Positions 45,861 to 57,213 of a stretch of 64,000 nt of DNA are shown piece by piece. Where the stretch lies: positions 66,262,001 through 66,326,000 of the forward strand of contig JAQMRL010000006.1 of NCBI GenBank assembly GCA_035578175.1, in the 5' to 3' direction. Within the stretch, counting starts at the first letter, position 1. Each line of letters starts with the position of its first letter. The stretch is from Catonia carolina (lineage: Eukaryota > Arthropoda > Insecta > Hemiptera > Achilidae). The position numbers were made by a program, and so were the translations under genes. Under the pieces are notes generated by a model. It was not told the DNA's origin and searched no databases. It saw only the letters and a program-made list of their open reading frames with translations.

Positions 45861-46652
45861 CAGTTGTCACAACCGTGTGACGAATGCGAAGTAAATACCC
45901 CTTTTCAATTCTTTTTAAAGTCTTTTAATTTTCTTATACAAAAGACATCACAGTTTGAAGCCAAATCTTAATGATTTCCTTTTGTAATGAATTTGGGTGA
46001 ATGCCTACCAAAATATCGTACCATATAATCATCAATAGATAATCGGTGCAAAAATATAGGCTACCGACTGCATATTTCTGTCGTTGCATTAACGAATGGC
46101 CGCAATTTTAAAAACGTATATTTTGGTTTATTTGTCTAATGTATTTTGGCTCATTGACGTTTCTACTATTTCACATCTTTTCTTCAACTTTGCTCCTGTA
46201 CATATCAGTTTTTGAAATAAACTTGTACAATACACTGTCGACAATGACTAATGAATGAATATTACAAACATTATTTCTGTTTAAAAATAAACTACACGTG
46301 ATTAAAAATAAACTATTTAAAATAAACTACGCGAGTATTGCGATAGCAATGAGTACTGCTTCAGCAAACAAACATAATATTCTGGTGACTCATCACTTTG
46401 GCACACCTTTCTAAAACACCTTTGGCCAATCGGTATTAAACAAACAATATTTTAAATTATTTATTTTTATATGCTTTGTCATTCACAGCAACTTTTTAAC
46501 AACCAAATAAACCAAAAACCAAACTGATAAAAAATTTATAGTGTTCAGGATCTTCCTTTTTAAAAGCTGGTGCGTGACTACGTAAAAAGCTGATTTTTCT
46601 AATTACCTTTCTTACCGGTCCTAAAAATTATTCATTACTAGGCCTACATATT

Positions 46653-46694
46653 ATATTACTACTTTATCTACTGCCGTAGATAAAGTAGTAATAT
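46653..46694. repeat. Perfect 19-bp hairpin
   Basis: ATATTACTACTTTATCTAC, loop TGCC, then the exact reverse complement. No surrounding T-tract or gene end. It resembles the two perfect hairpins at 35952-36059 in stem perfection and four-base loop. Confidence 0.85.
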
Positions 46695-46867
46695 TTTGAG
46701 ATTAACTCCCATGTTGGCCAAAATATGTTTTTTTTTTCATTTATTTCTCTTACAATCACCCTGTCTCCCCATACATATTTATCACTAAGTAGCCTACGAA
46801 AATTTTTAATGCTTAACCTAAACGATTTTAAAATCCTGTAAGTATAGTGCGTGTTGAAATATAATAG

Positions 46868-46869
46868 TA

Positions 46870-46908
<39 letters not shown>

Positions 46909-46911
46909 TGT
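46868..46911. repeat. (TAA)n microsatellite
   Basis: About 14 uninterrupted TAA units. Confidence 0.9.
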
Positions 46912-47210
46912 AAAAAAATAACTGAATCAACAATCATAGAAGTGTAATTATAGTAGTAAATAATAACGTTGGTGGGATACTATCTAAACATTTTCCCGTG
47001 TATTACTTGACAAAAGCGCCCGCGTTTTTTCTTGTGAATTTGTGTGACACTGGGTGCAATACAAACAATAATACATATTGCTGCGGCACTGACTCGGCAT
47101 GTAGAGTCTCTACAGTGTTCATACCATGCTAAGCTCAAGTATTAAATTAAATAGACAATTTTATTTTTTATTATGTTTTAAAAATACATATCAAATCAAC
47201 GATCTCACTT
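46912..47210. other. Intergenic, no feature
   Basis: Nothing recognised. Confidence 0.3.
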
Positions 47211-47214
47211 TAAT

Positions 47215-47700
47215 AAATCTGGCGTGAAACACTCACACACTTCTTTTTACCCTGATAAATAATTAAAAAATCATGAATTAAAACAATCATTGAAAATCTG
47301 ACCCAAAATACAAATGAACCATCGTAAAACTTAAAATACAGAAAATCAGTAATTGCCTCTGAACTAGGCTTTGTAAATAAATGCTTATAACAAAAGTTTT
47401 TTATATACGTTGATTATTTACTACACTTTTGCCCTAAAATGCATGTTAAGGCCGCAAACTTAAAAAGAAACATTTTTTCTACAAGAGCACAAGGCTCCCA
47501 ACAATTTCAGCAAATACGGTGCTTACCCTACCTAACTGAGCATAACAAAATATGTAAATTAGGCAATTTTTTAAAAAATTGTAGGGGCCATTTTTGAGAA
47601 AAACGCAAAAATGTTAAAAATTGCTCGAATAAAATACTACTTCCGGTTGATTTTCTTGAAAATGTCCATGTAGGGTCCTATTTAGTAGCACCTCGTTTTA
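47215..47700 (+). repeat. Dispersed non-autonomous repeat, copy 3 (3' truncated)
   Basis: Begins GGCGTGAAACACTCACACAC and follows the body shared with 38305-39190 up to about GGGTCCTATTTAGTAGCACC. The terminal part present in the copies at 32340 and 38305 is missing. Confidence 0.65.
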
Positions 47701-48850
47701 GCTCGATAGCGTAAAGTTGAGGATAGTGCTTCTTTCTGGATTTACTTTCCAGTAGGTTGGCCATGTTGCGACAGTAAGATTTATTATTTTTCTTAATATA
47801 AACAACTTTTATTATGTATTAAAATTTAAATACTTCCATTTTCTTTAATTTTATAATTTTAAAATATTTCATTACAAAATGTATATAAATAAATTTCTAA
47901 TAAAATCAACTTAAATGTAGCATATAACGAAATGGTACATTAATCCCTTTGCTAAGAGAAATAATAATAAAAAAAAATTTTTATTTAAAATTTTTTGTCT
48001 AAATAAATAATAATACTATTATTAGGTTATGTAAACACTATGCTTTTTGAATTAATAATTAAATAAATGATCATTGCTGAATTAAGCGTATATAAATAAA
48101 AAAAAATACAAAACGTAATTTAATACACGTCATAAAAATAGATTCATAAATTAATCATTACTATAATACAAGTGTCATCATTATCATAACGACACAGAAT
48201 AATAACCAAATATAACTAACGATCATACGAGTATATAGACCTATGAACAATTTCTTATTAGAAAAAAAATTATTAAACTATTTTAAAGAATCGATAAAAT
48301 ATTTTCAGCCTATTTAATTACTGCAATATGCAGATTTATCCCAAAATCTAGTAATTACATTTATTTTCAAAATGTAAATAATATGCTCTACTTAAATGTA
48401 GCATATAAGGAAATGTTACATTATTTCCCTTTGCTAACAAAAATAAAAATTTTAATTAAAAATATAATATATTTGAAAATGTAATAAATAATTTATGCTG
48501 GATATGCTGTAACATCACTATCTATGCAATGACCTGCGACTACATGACCTATAAATTCTATCCAGTTTGTATATTTCTCAAAAACATTAATTCTCAATAA
48601 ATCTGTAATTACATGTTGAATTCCACGATTATTTAAAAAATCCATCCAAACTATTTCAGTAATAAAATCTAATGAATTAGTAATAATATAATGAACTGTA
48701 TTATAAGAACTAGTTTCTATAATACATTTCTATTATACAATATACTGGTTTAAAATTTTGACTAAGGAATGAATAATTAGTTTATACTTAATTTTATTAA
48801 TGACATTACTCAATTCTACATCCTCCTACTGTAATCTATCCAAATTCTTA
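47701..48850. other. AT-rich intergenic stretch
   Basis: No gene. Short repeated segments of the type TTAAATGTAGCATATAACGA with ATGTTACATTA recur near 47915 and 48395 and again near 49805, suggesting a diverged local duplication. Confidence 0.35.
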
Positions 48851-48856
48851 AACATA

Positions 48857-49788
48857 CGAGGTGTGGCTTTTAAAAAATGAGACTAACGTTGTAAAAAATT
48901 TTATTTTTATTTTATACTTAACCACTTATTGTCACCTTCAGTATACACTCCTTTTCTATCCCTACAACGCTCCATGCGAATTTTCCATTGTTGGAAACAG
49001 TCTGGAAGTCATCTTCTGTCAGCTCCTTCAGGACACGTGCCGCTTTCTCTTATACAGCTTCCACAGACTCAAATCTTGTCCCTTTTAATGCAGATTTTCA
49101 CCTTAGGGAACAGGTACAAGACAATAACATACGATAAAACGTGGTTACTTATGATTCGGAAACGAAGCGCCAACCCATGCACTGGAAGAGCCGAACTTCA
49201 CCGAGAACCAAAAAAAATCGAATGAGCAAGTCAAAATTTAAAGCAATGATGATTGTGTTTTTATATCAATGGGATTGTGTACCTTCACTGGGTTCCTGAA
49301 GGTCAAACAATTAATCAATATTACTACTTTGAGGTACTTTCTAAACTAAGTCAAAGAGTAAGGAAAAAACGCCTCGAAATGTGGAAGGGCAAATCATAGG
49401 TTTTCCACCAAGACAATGCGCCAGCTCATTCCGCGTTATCCACAGTGGATAGTGGTTCCTATCCATTTACAATATCTCAGTGTTAGAACATCCACCTTAT
49501 TCAACAGATCTTGCGCTGTGTGACTTCTATCTGTTTTCTAAGGTGAATTCTGCATTAAAAGGGACAAGATTTGAGTCTGTGGAAGCTGTAAAAGAGAAAG
49601 CGGCACGTGTCCTGAAGGAGCTGACAGAAGATGACTTCCAGCACTATTTCCAACAATGGAAAATTCGCATGGAGTGTTGTAGGGATAGAGAAGGAGTTTA
49701 TATTGAAGGTGACAATAAATGATTTTTGTATAAAATAAAAGTCTAATTTTTTGCAACGCCAGTCTCGTTTTTTAATAGCCACACCTCG
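48857..49788 (+). mobile_element. Foldback mariner derivative (copy 2)
   Basis: Complete 932-bp element, flanked by TA on both sides, with ends CGAGGTGTGGCTTTTAAA and TTTAATAGCCACACCTCG. Like copy 1 (15729-16694), its left 250 bp is an inverted copy of the transposase 3' end. It is joined at the same place to the plus-strand transposase just before the first catalytic D (ACAATAACATACGATAAAAC). The plus strand retains CVPSLGS-type decayed core, DNAPAHSALS-like sequence, and LEHPPYSTDLALCDFYLF (third catalytic D region) with ARVLKELTEDDFQHYFQQWK to the stop. The N-terminal DNA-binding domain is absent. Less decayed at its 3' end than copy 1. Confidence 0.85.
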
Positions 49789-49975
49789 TATATAAATAAA
49801 TTTATATAAAAATCTACTTAAATGTAACATATAATGAGGTGCTACAAGCCATTTTATTTATTTTAATGTACATTCTCGTTTGAAATTTTTATATTTGTTT
49901 CCAGGTAAATTACTGTATAAACTATTATTTGTATTTCATGTGCGCAGGTTAAAATCTATCAGATATTGGAAAAGG

Positions 49976-52621
49976 ATGCCTGTGCAAACATTGAAATGTA
50001 AAGGAGAATTTCTCGTACTACTCATAATTCTTTTCACGTTTACGGTAATTATTTAGTTGGTGGTGTCAAGATTAAACATTTTTAAAACGTCAAAGCTTTA
50101 TTTACTGTATATTTTCAACTTACAATTTCGTAAAATTACATTTCGATTAACAAAAATATATATTTAATTTTGGAGGAAATCTCGAAGGGAAACACAATTG
50201 CGATTATACGATGTGATGGCGGTGCCGTTGGTGTTGTACGGCAGTGAGTCTTGGGTGCTACGAACAGCTCAGTTAAGAAAGGTAGAGGTTGCAGAAATGA
50301 GATTCATGAGGGCAGTGAAGGGATGTTCCTTGAGAGAGCAGATTCGTAGCAGTGAAATAAGGAGAGAATTGGGTAGAGAGGAATCGCTGATTGGAAAAGT
50401 GTCCAAGTACAGAGACAGATGGACGAACCACGTCGATAGAATGCCGCCAGACAGGATTACGGTGAGGGCGGTTAACTATCAACCGGAAGGAAGACGAAGC
50501 CTGGGGAGACCCAGAAAGAGATGGCATGAAGCTGGAACAGGCGTTACGCCTAATCCGTAATAGGTAGAAGAAGAAGAAGAAGATATATTTAATTTTGATT
50601 GAATAAGTTCATCAAATTTATTTATGTTTATTAATTTCAATTAATAAATACACATTATTAAATAAAACACATTTTTAAGACATTAAACACTAGACTTAAG
50701 GTGTTGGAAAAATTGTTTAAAAAATTTTAAAAACGATATTCAGAAAACCGGAGTAAGGTGAGAAAACATAATAGAGCGAAACAAATTCAGACAACTAATT
50801 ACGTTCTTTAAAGGCTTCCATGAAGAAGAACGGATTAAGAACATCGCGTGAAAAGAAGAACGGATTAAAGCTGCAGTAAGCGAATGCTGACAATATGGGC
50901 TGCAAAACGAGTTTCCGGAAACGTTTAGTCAGCTAAGTTGGTATAAAGTTGGCCCTATACGAGAAAAAAATTTTAATTTGTAAAAATATTATTTTTGTTT
51001 TATGGTTCTAGAAAATTAATATAATTTTATTGAACTTCTTTTTCTGTTTTTCACGAATTAAGTAACTCTGTCTATTCCGAGCTTCTCAAATCTGCTCATC
51101 TCTTTCCCGGGCATCCTCATTCTCTTTTTCCTCCGGTTTAAAGCCTAGTGTTTGCTTAGCCATCCAATCCTCCCTTATTATGTTCGCATGCTCTAACCAC
51201 TGCATTCTCTTCTGAGATACCCTGTCGTTTATAGAGAAGATTTTAAGTTTATCTTATCTCGGTATTCCTGTAACGATCTTTTCTACTATACCCATACGTG
51301 TGTCGAAGAAACTTAAATTCAGATTTGTGCAATCTACTCTCCCCTCGCTTTGGTAGCACCCAAGTTTCACCGCCATAGAGCAGGATTGACACTGTTATTG
51401 TTTTATAAAATCTCAACCTCGTGTTTTTGCTGGTACTATTTTTTAAGGTTCCGTGGATAGTTCCTCATATTTTCTGAAATCGGTGAATCTTATTGTAAGC
51501 GTTTTTATTCTGTTGGTATGTAATGTTGCAACCTCGATACTGAGAGGGGAATATCTGTTCCAAAAATATTAATCTCTAAAACAATTTTGCTTCTGACTGG
51601 CTCCTTCCCCCTGAATGCCATTAACTTTGTCTTCTTCGTCGAAACTATCAACTTATATTATTTTGCAAAATTTGTACAGGATAAAGAACGCCCTCTGCAG
51701 GTCACCCTCATTCTCTTGTAGGCACTATCAGGTCTTTGGAAAATAATAGGCAGTTTACAACCACATCTTCTCTTGTGAGAATACGTGTGTATTTAAGTCT
51801 GCAATCATCTGATCATGTCATCCAAATAAATATTAAACAAAGTGGGTGATAGACCACACCCTTGTCTTAGTCCTATATAAATAATTACTTTTCCAAAATT
51901 GGAATCCTTCATTGCTATTATCCCACTGGTTTTTTTGTACAGGCTTTGAACTACTTTTATAAGTTGAGAAGGATATACATTATCTCGAAATATTTTCCCT
52001 TAATTTTATTCTATATACTGTATCGAAAGCCTTTTGAAGACCGACGAAAGCTAAATGAGTTTTTAGATTAAATTTCCTTTTTTTCTTAACGATTTGTTTT
52101 ATGATAATTTGTTTTATTATTTTGAATATTTTTACAATTATTTGACCTAAGTGTTCCTTCAAAATTACTGATCGCTACACATCATGATATCACAAGAAAA
52201 TTAAACTGAGGAACAAAAATTTAATTAATGAAAGTATTGTTTGTTTCAGGATGGTGTTAATGGAAATCCTATTCAAAATTCCAAAATTAAGAAAAGTGTA
52301 AATTTTCTGGTGAAAACTTGCACAACTTTTGGTTTGATTCTAACTATTCCTGTTGCTTTCTTGATGACGTGTATCGGATTTATTTTGTGTTGTGTCCTGG
52401 GTAAAGGAGTCTGTATCAAATGCTGTGATGAATGCTGTTGTCGCTTCATTTGTAGTTGGTGCAAAACCGATGAGTATAAAAATGGTATTTGCTACGGATT
52501 GGGCAAAATGTTTGTGATAATTGGAACATACTCAAGTAGATTTGCTTGGAAATTAGTGAGATGCACTAACTGCTCTAAATCTCAATGGGTTTATGATTTA
52601 GAAGGATGTTTCACACTATAA
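49976..52621 (+). CDS. Gene B: two-exon signal-peptide, transmembrane, Cys-rich small protein (146 aa)
   Basis: Exon 1 (49976-50044) encodes MPVQTLKCKGEFLVLLIILF then TFT, a signal peptide, and ends in phase 0 at GTAATT. Exon 2 (52250-52621), after TTGTTTCAG, starts DGVNGNPIQNSKIKKS. The membrane segment is FGLILTIPVAFLMTCIGFIL (about residues 49-68). Then come CCVLGKGVCIKCCDECCCRF, ICSWCKTDEYKNGICYGLGK, an aromatic stretch FAWKLVRCTNCSK and a short tail ending EGCFTL. There are about 17 cysteines. The 2.2-kb intron holds a sense LINE insertion and a long antisense LINE relic. An acceptor-like GTGCGCAG 28 bp before the ATG suggests an upstream untranslated exon. The reading frame is intact, unlike its paralog pseudogene C. 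Function unknown. Confidence 0.72.
50172..50582 (+). mobile_element. 5'-truncated LINE insertion with 14-bp TSD
   Basis: Flanked by perfect ATATATTTAATTTT duplications (50158-50171 and 50583-50596). The paralogous block A has the site unoccupied (near 20290-20305 in reverse complement). Coding is open for 120 codons: YDVMAVPLVLYGSESWVLRT, VKGCSLREQIRSSEIRRELG, DRWTNHVDRMPPDRITVRAV, GRRSLGRPRKRWHEAGTGVT, stop at 50558. The element ends in a (GAA)n tail rather than poly(A). It inserted after the block duplicated, in the intron of gene B in sense orientation. Confidence 0.88.
50980..52165 (-). pseudogene. LINE reverse transcriptase relic (block B copy)
   Basis: Reverse-complement counterpart of 18720-19890: HLAFVGLQKAFDTVYRIKLR, a GLRQGCGLSPTLFNIYLDDM-type motif B, NEGDLQ, PSAMQF, KQTLGFKPEE-like C-terminus. 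It fills most of the gene B intron and is antisense to the gene, ending about 85 bp before exon 2. Confidence 0.75.
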
Positions 52622-52859
52622 AATATATATAATTTTTTTAAGGGAACAGGGAAAGGCCTATCTTGGCAATATAATTTGACTTATGCTAAAAAAAATCTGT
52701 TTTATATTCTCAATAGAGATAACCTAGCAAATATTTTAGTATACATATTTGTAATTTTTTATCATACTAAATTGTTTCGTGAATGTAGGTCTATATAATC
52801 AGCATATAGGTTTTTTGTATTTTTTAGTTTTTTTTGCTCAGTTTCAGCATAAAGAGGAA

Positions 52860-53165
52860 TTATAAGATTGTTTTCATGTGTATTTTTCGAATCGTGTTTC
52901 TACTGGAAGCTGGCAGGAAAATGCCAACTTATTTTATTTGCAGTATTTTTTTAGCTGGAGGAGTGCGCTCTGCAGGTCATCCTCATTCTCCTATAGCAAT
53001 ATCAGGTTATCGGCAAATAATAGACAGATTACAACCATGTCTTTTCCTATGAGAATACCTGTGTGTATTTGAGACTTCCATCTTCTGATCCCATCATTCA
53101 AATAAATATTAAACAAAGTGGGTGGTAGACTACACCATTGTGTAACTCCTCTATTAATAATTACT
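52860..53165 (-). pseudogene. LINE RT fragment downstream of gene B
   Basis: Counterpart of 17700-18000. Read on the minus strand: VTQWCSLPPTLFNIYLNDGI, RYSHRKRHGCNLSIICR-like decayed motif C, and IAIGENEDDLQSALLQLKKY. Antisense to gene B and starting about 240 bp past its stop. With the relic at 50980-52165 it brackets exon 2. Confidence 0.65.
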
Positions 53166-53976
53166 TCTTCAGAATTGTAGTTATCATTGCTATTATCCTT
53201 CTGGTATTTTGTAGAATAGCAATCTATGTTTCATTGGATCGTTGATGTGAAGACTAAATAAATTAATTGCATTGTTAAAAAGTATAATAAATTATTAAAC
53301 TATCAATCACAGTTAATAATTTAAAAATAATTATCCTAATAATTTCATTGTATTTCTAATTAGGATATATAATACAAATTAAAAAGTGTTTGAGAAAATC
53401 TTAATCCAAATAATTTTTAGGGAGGCTATAATATTGAAATTAAATAAAAGATGAGATTCCACAGTTAAAGAAGTTATGATTCCGTATAAATATTTACATG
53501 TAATTAAAAACAGTAAAACGAAATAATAACAGCATGCAGATAAAATTGAATTTTTAAATATGATGGAACAAAAAAAGGATTTACAAATAAGAAAATTAAA
53601 TTTTTTTTAAATCTTATAAAACCAGATGCAACCATAACTTTAGGCCCCATTTCATGGATGGAAGGGATTAAGAACAATCATACAAGGGACTGCAAGGAAT
53701 ATTAGTAACTATCATATCAGTTTAAATTATATATTCAGCTTGTAAATAAAATCTATTAAATTCACTTTATATTTCAAAGATCATTTATCACATTTAAAAG
53801 AATTTATAACCTAATTTACATTGTACTAATATCAAAAGTATGTATATACTCGTATTTTTAAAACTGATTACAAATATTATTATTAAAAAAAATAAATAAT
53901 AATTTCTCAAGCTTAACAATATTTATATTGTGATTTCAGTTTTTCAGTTTAATAAAACACTTAATTTTATAATTTA

Positions 53977-56433
53977 TAACGGGTGTTTTATTAAGGACGC
54001 AACCCTGATTATAAGGAGATAGAAGTAATACATCGGTAAATTTTCTGTCCCCCAATCGGTATTTTGGCAACAGCGTACTCAAGGCCAACTACCTCAGACA
54101 GTTAAAATGTTCCAGTAAAGCATTAGTGTGGTGACAGCAGTCGTTTTGTTATATTGTGTTAGCAATGGTTTTTCCAAGGAAGAACGTGTGTTTATTGTAG
54201 AGACTAACATAGCGAGTAAATCTTACTACTGCAATGCCAACGCGATAAGGATGCAAATGTAACTTTTTCGTAGCTCTGAAAACATTAGTTAATGTTAGCC
54301 CAGCTTGCGATGATAATCTTCTAAGCGATTTGTTAGGTGATTGAGTCAAACGATTTTTCAAATCTTCGAGAACTTCCGCGGTTAACTTTGTTGGCTGGCG
54401 AGGTGGTTCGAGTACACTCCCAGTTCTACGGAATTTATTCATAAAACGCAATATTGACGATTTATTCGGAACGGCAGAACAGGGAAATTTCAACTGAAAC
54501 TTATGTTGCCACATTTGTAAGATGTACTCGCTATGTAATGTAACACCATGTGCTACAGAATTTGTTTCGTGCTTAATTTCTTTTGTCTGTTTTTTTCGTT
54601 TTTGTCGCGGTGTTGAGACTTCACTAGGTGTTGGTGCGCTCTGTCGGGGCATTTCGCTATCGCGTGTTTTTCTTTTTCTGCAACGTCATAATGTAAGATT
54701 CTGTTGACCAAGTTAAATATTTAAAGGTTACGTTATTATAATCTGACCGTAAATTTTAAACTTTATTGGTTTTATGAAAACAAATTTATTATGCTTCGTC
54801 AACGTTTGTACCCTAATTTTTTTAGGTCAGCTAATTTATTTTGTTGTTTATAGTATCAAGCATCCGAAACTGGAAAGCTCCACAACTTTCTAGTGAACAC
54901 AACTTCTGTTAAATATGGTTAAATTTTGTAAAATGTACTGGTTGATTTTGATACTGTTTTAACTTTAATGTCGTAGTCAAACATGCACATGTTAAATTAA
55001 CCTTTGTTTTAATGTTTTTAGTTGCATTTTGAATTAATTACTGTTGGTTAAGTAGTCTGGATGCCTATTCGTGTTTTACTGTATTTTTTCTAGATTTTTC
55101 TACCTGACCATTTATTACTTGCCGTGTACATGCATTTTAATTATGTTATTAATTTTTTTTCTTTACTTATTTGTCGTTATTTCGGGATTTCTGTTGGTGT
55201 TTCTAAATTTAAATTCTTTCGTATTATAAATTAATATCTATTGTTTTAAAAAAATAGGGGGGGTCTTATTTCAAGTGTTCTGGGTTCTTGTTTTAATTTT
55301 TTTGGAATTTGAAATTCCAGGGTTCAAGTAAAATCAAGTAATATATTAAGTGATATACTCCAAGTGGTATATTTCAAGTAACTCTTTTCAACATGTGTCG
55401 GAATAAGATATTAAAAAGGAAAATTGATGTTACGGACCGTCTACACAAAAAAAATGTATTTTTAATGGATTTACTTTTATAAAGAATATAATTATGTCTA
55501 AAAGGTTTGAAATACTTACACTGCTCTTTAAACTGAGGATGGATTTTGGTAATGTTAAAATTTTGATTATCTATTTGTACTTTGGAAAACATCATGAAAA
55601 CTTCTAAATTTACCATCACTTGCAATTTTCAACAACTGTTACAGTATGGGTACTACAACGGCGGTTTCGAATGGAATAATATGTTAACCTGCACATGGTT
55701 AATTCTGTTTTACTTTTTTAAATTTAAAACATAAATCATATTTTGCCTGCCGGCTTTAAATATTTTTTCTGTTTTAGTTACCTTTGTAAGAAAATCTAGT
55801 TTATTGTGCGTGCACGCCTTAACATTAATCATTTTTTAAAAAGATAACTTCTTTATAAGATGTTGTATTTTAATAATTATTATTTATTGGTTACTTACCT
55901 ATTTGTTGGTTTTAAAAGCCTAGAGACAAAACCTATTTAGTCAGTTTTCATAATTTGGAATTCTTTATAATTAATTTCTTTATAATTTGATTTTTTTTTT
56001 AATTTTTAAACTACACCGTATTGTTACTGCATGGTCATTGTTTGTTTTATATATTTTTGTGCAAAAATAAAAAAACTAAATACTTAAAATTGTTCAACTA
56101 TACCTGTGATTGTTTTCTGGCACAACCACCATTCAACGCTTCCAATTTTTTTTCTTTTTTTAAATGTTATTTGTTCGCCTTGTTTGGTATAAGTGTGAAA
56201 TTTTGTCTCTACAATAAACAAGCGTTCTTTCTTGGAAAAACCCGTTGCTGACACAATATAACGAGACGACTGCTGCACCATACTAATGCTTGACTGGAAC
56301 ATTTGAACTGTTTTAGGTAGTTGGCCTCGAGTACGCTGTTGCCAACATACCGATTGTGGGACAGAAAATTAACCGATGTATTACTTCTATGTTCTTATAA
56401 TCAGGGGGGCGCCCTAAATAAAACACCCGTTAT
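53977..56433 (-). mobile_element. Mariner-like element with long terminal inverted repeats
   Basis: Ends TAACGGGTGTTTTATTAAGG and, in reverse complement, TAACGGGTGTTTTATTTAGG, next to TA-rich targets. The inverted arms run about 230 bp (53977-54215 against 56190-56433). Each includes the start of a transposase (FSKKERLFIVET on the minus strand at the right end; FSKEERVFIVETN on the plus strand at the left end). The minus strand carries a helix-turn-helix domain at 54149-54652. No DDE catalytic domain is visible; 54700-56080 is featureless AT-rich DNA. It seems to be a deleted copy in which the left end was replaced by an inverted right end. Confidence 0.7.
54149..54652 (-). pseudogene. Mariner-type transposase, HTH domain only
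   Basis: Open for 167 codons from ATG. Core: SEYILQMWQHKFQLKFPCSA, VPNKSSILRFMNKFRRTGSV (family VPxKSxIxRLVxKFRxTGSV), LTAEVLEDLKNRLTQSPNKS, LRRLSSQAGLTLTNVFRATK, KLHLHPYRV. This is the paired helix-turn-helix DNA-binding part. The last about 25 codons run into the terminal repeat and are not transposase. The catalytic part is missing, so it cannot transpose itself but could in principle bind DNA. Confidence 0.65.
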
Positions 56434-56955
56434 ATATTTAAATTTATTTTGGTTTGTTTAAGTTAAGTAATGCATCCATAGTATTTGAAATAGCATTTCT
56501 CTTTAATAGTTTCCCACGATGCTGAGCGGTAGCCGTAGAAAGATTTGTTGGTGATTAATACACAGTACTGGTACTTGCTGAACTGGAAGGATACGATGTG
56601 AAAAGAATAATGGAGATAGGAAGTGGGAAGATTCTAGATAGTGAGAGGCGGAGAGGACTTTTGCTAGGTTAAATCGGAAGAGACTTGGGAAAGAAATAAA
56701 TGGATAAAGGGAAATGGGATTACGATGACTAAACGTCAAAATATAATACAGGAACCAAGAAAGGGAGGACACTAATTAAATAATTTATAGATCATTAGAA
56801 AGAAATAAAAACATCTACAAGCCAATTTTTGTTTAAAGATAAAATACTATATTTCAGGTTTTAACAACACGTTACAAGATTTCATAATGTAATAACTAAA
56901 CAAAACAAATAAATTTTTGAAAAGTATTTTTCCAACCATTAACATAACTTACAGT
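56434..56955. other. Intergenic; possible LINE tail
   Basis: 56510-56770 is purine-rich on the plus strand with decayed coding-like sequence, but no block could be assigned with confidence. Confidence 0.3.
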
Positions 56956-56997
56956 ATAAAAGGAACTTATCACCTACCTTTGGTTGCGTTTGAAGCT

Positions 56998-57055
56998 TAA
57001 TAAATACTTACGCGCGTTTCGGTGGTATCACCTTCTTCAGAGCATATTAATAATA
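56998..57055 (-). ncRNA. Hammerhead-like ribozyme motif, minus strand
   Basis: Minus strand: ATATGCT, CTGAAGA (one change from CUGAUGA), stem II GGTGATACCACC, GAAA, short stem III CGCGCG, cleavage site GTA then AGTAT, which pairs with the first strand (five pairs including a G-U). The U-to-A change in the first core strand would impair cleavage. Confidence 0.6.
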
Positions 57056-57161
57056 TTAAAAAATACAGTTTAGTATCCATTCAGTCATTTAAATTAAAAC
57101 TCAGAGTTTTAATGTAAATGACTGAATAGAAACACCGTTCCAAATTTTAACTTTCAATTTT

Positions 57162-57213
57162 AATAATATGCTCTGATGAAGAGGTACCACCGCAACATGC
57201 GTAAGTTTTTAAT
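57162..57213 (+). ncRNA. Hammerhead-like ribozyme motif, plus strand
   Basis: Plus strand: ATATGCT, CTGATGA (57173-57179, exact), stem II GAGGTACCACC, GCAA in place of GAAA, ATGC then GTA and AGTTT. The GAAA core is mutated, so probably inactive. Its partner on the other arm has the intact GAAA but a mutated CUGAUGA. Confidence 0.6.

Larger units (their letters stand above)
50092..53830. repeat. Block B: inverted copy of 16697-20373
   Basis: Partner of block A. It contains most of the gene B intron, exon 2 and downstream DNA, but exon 1 lies 48 bp outside. Homology to block A starts at GCTTTATTTACTGT (about 50096) and ends at about GATATTAGTACAATG in reverse complement (about 53820). Present only here: LINE insertion 50172-50582. 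Absent here: the MITE of 16940-17283. Confidence 0.85.

Noticed and set aside
46664..46933. 89-codon frame starting with a poly-leucine run
   Set aside because: The leucines come from the TAA microsatellite and the rest from the perfect hairpin and AT-rich DNA.
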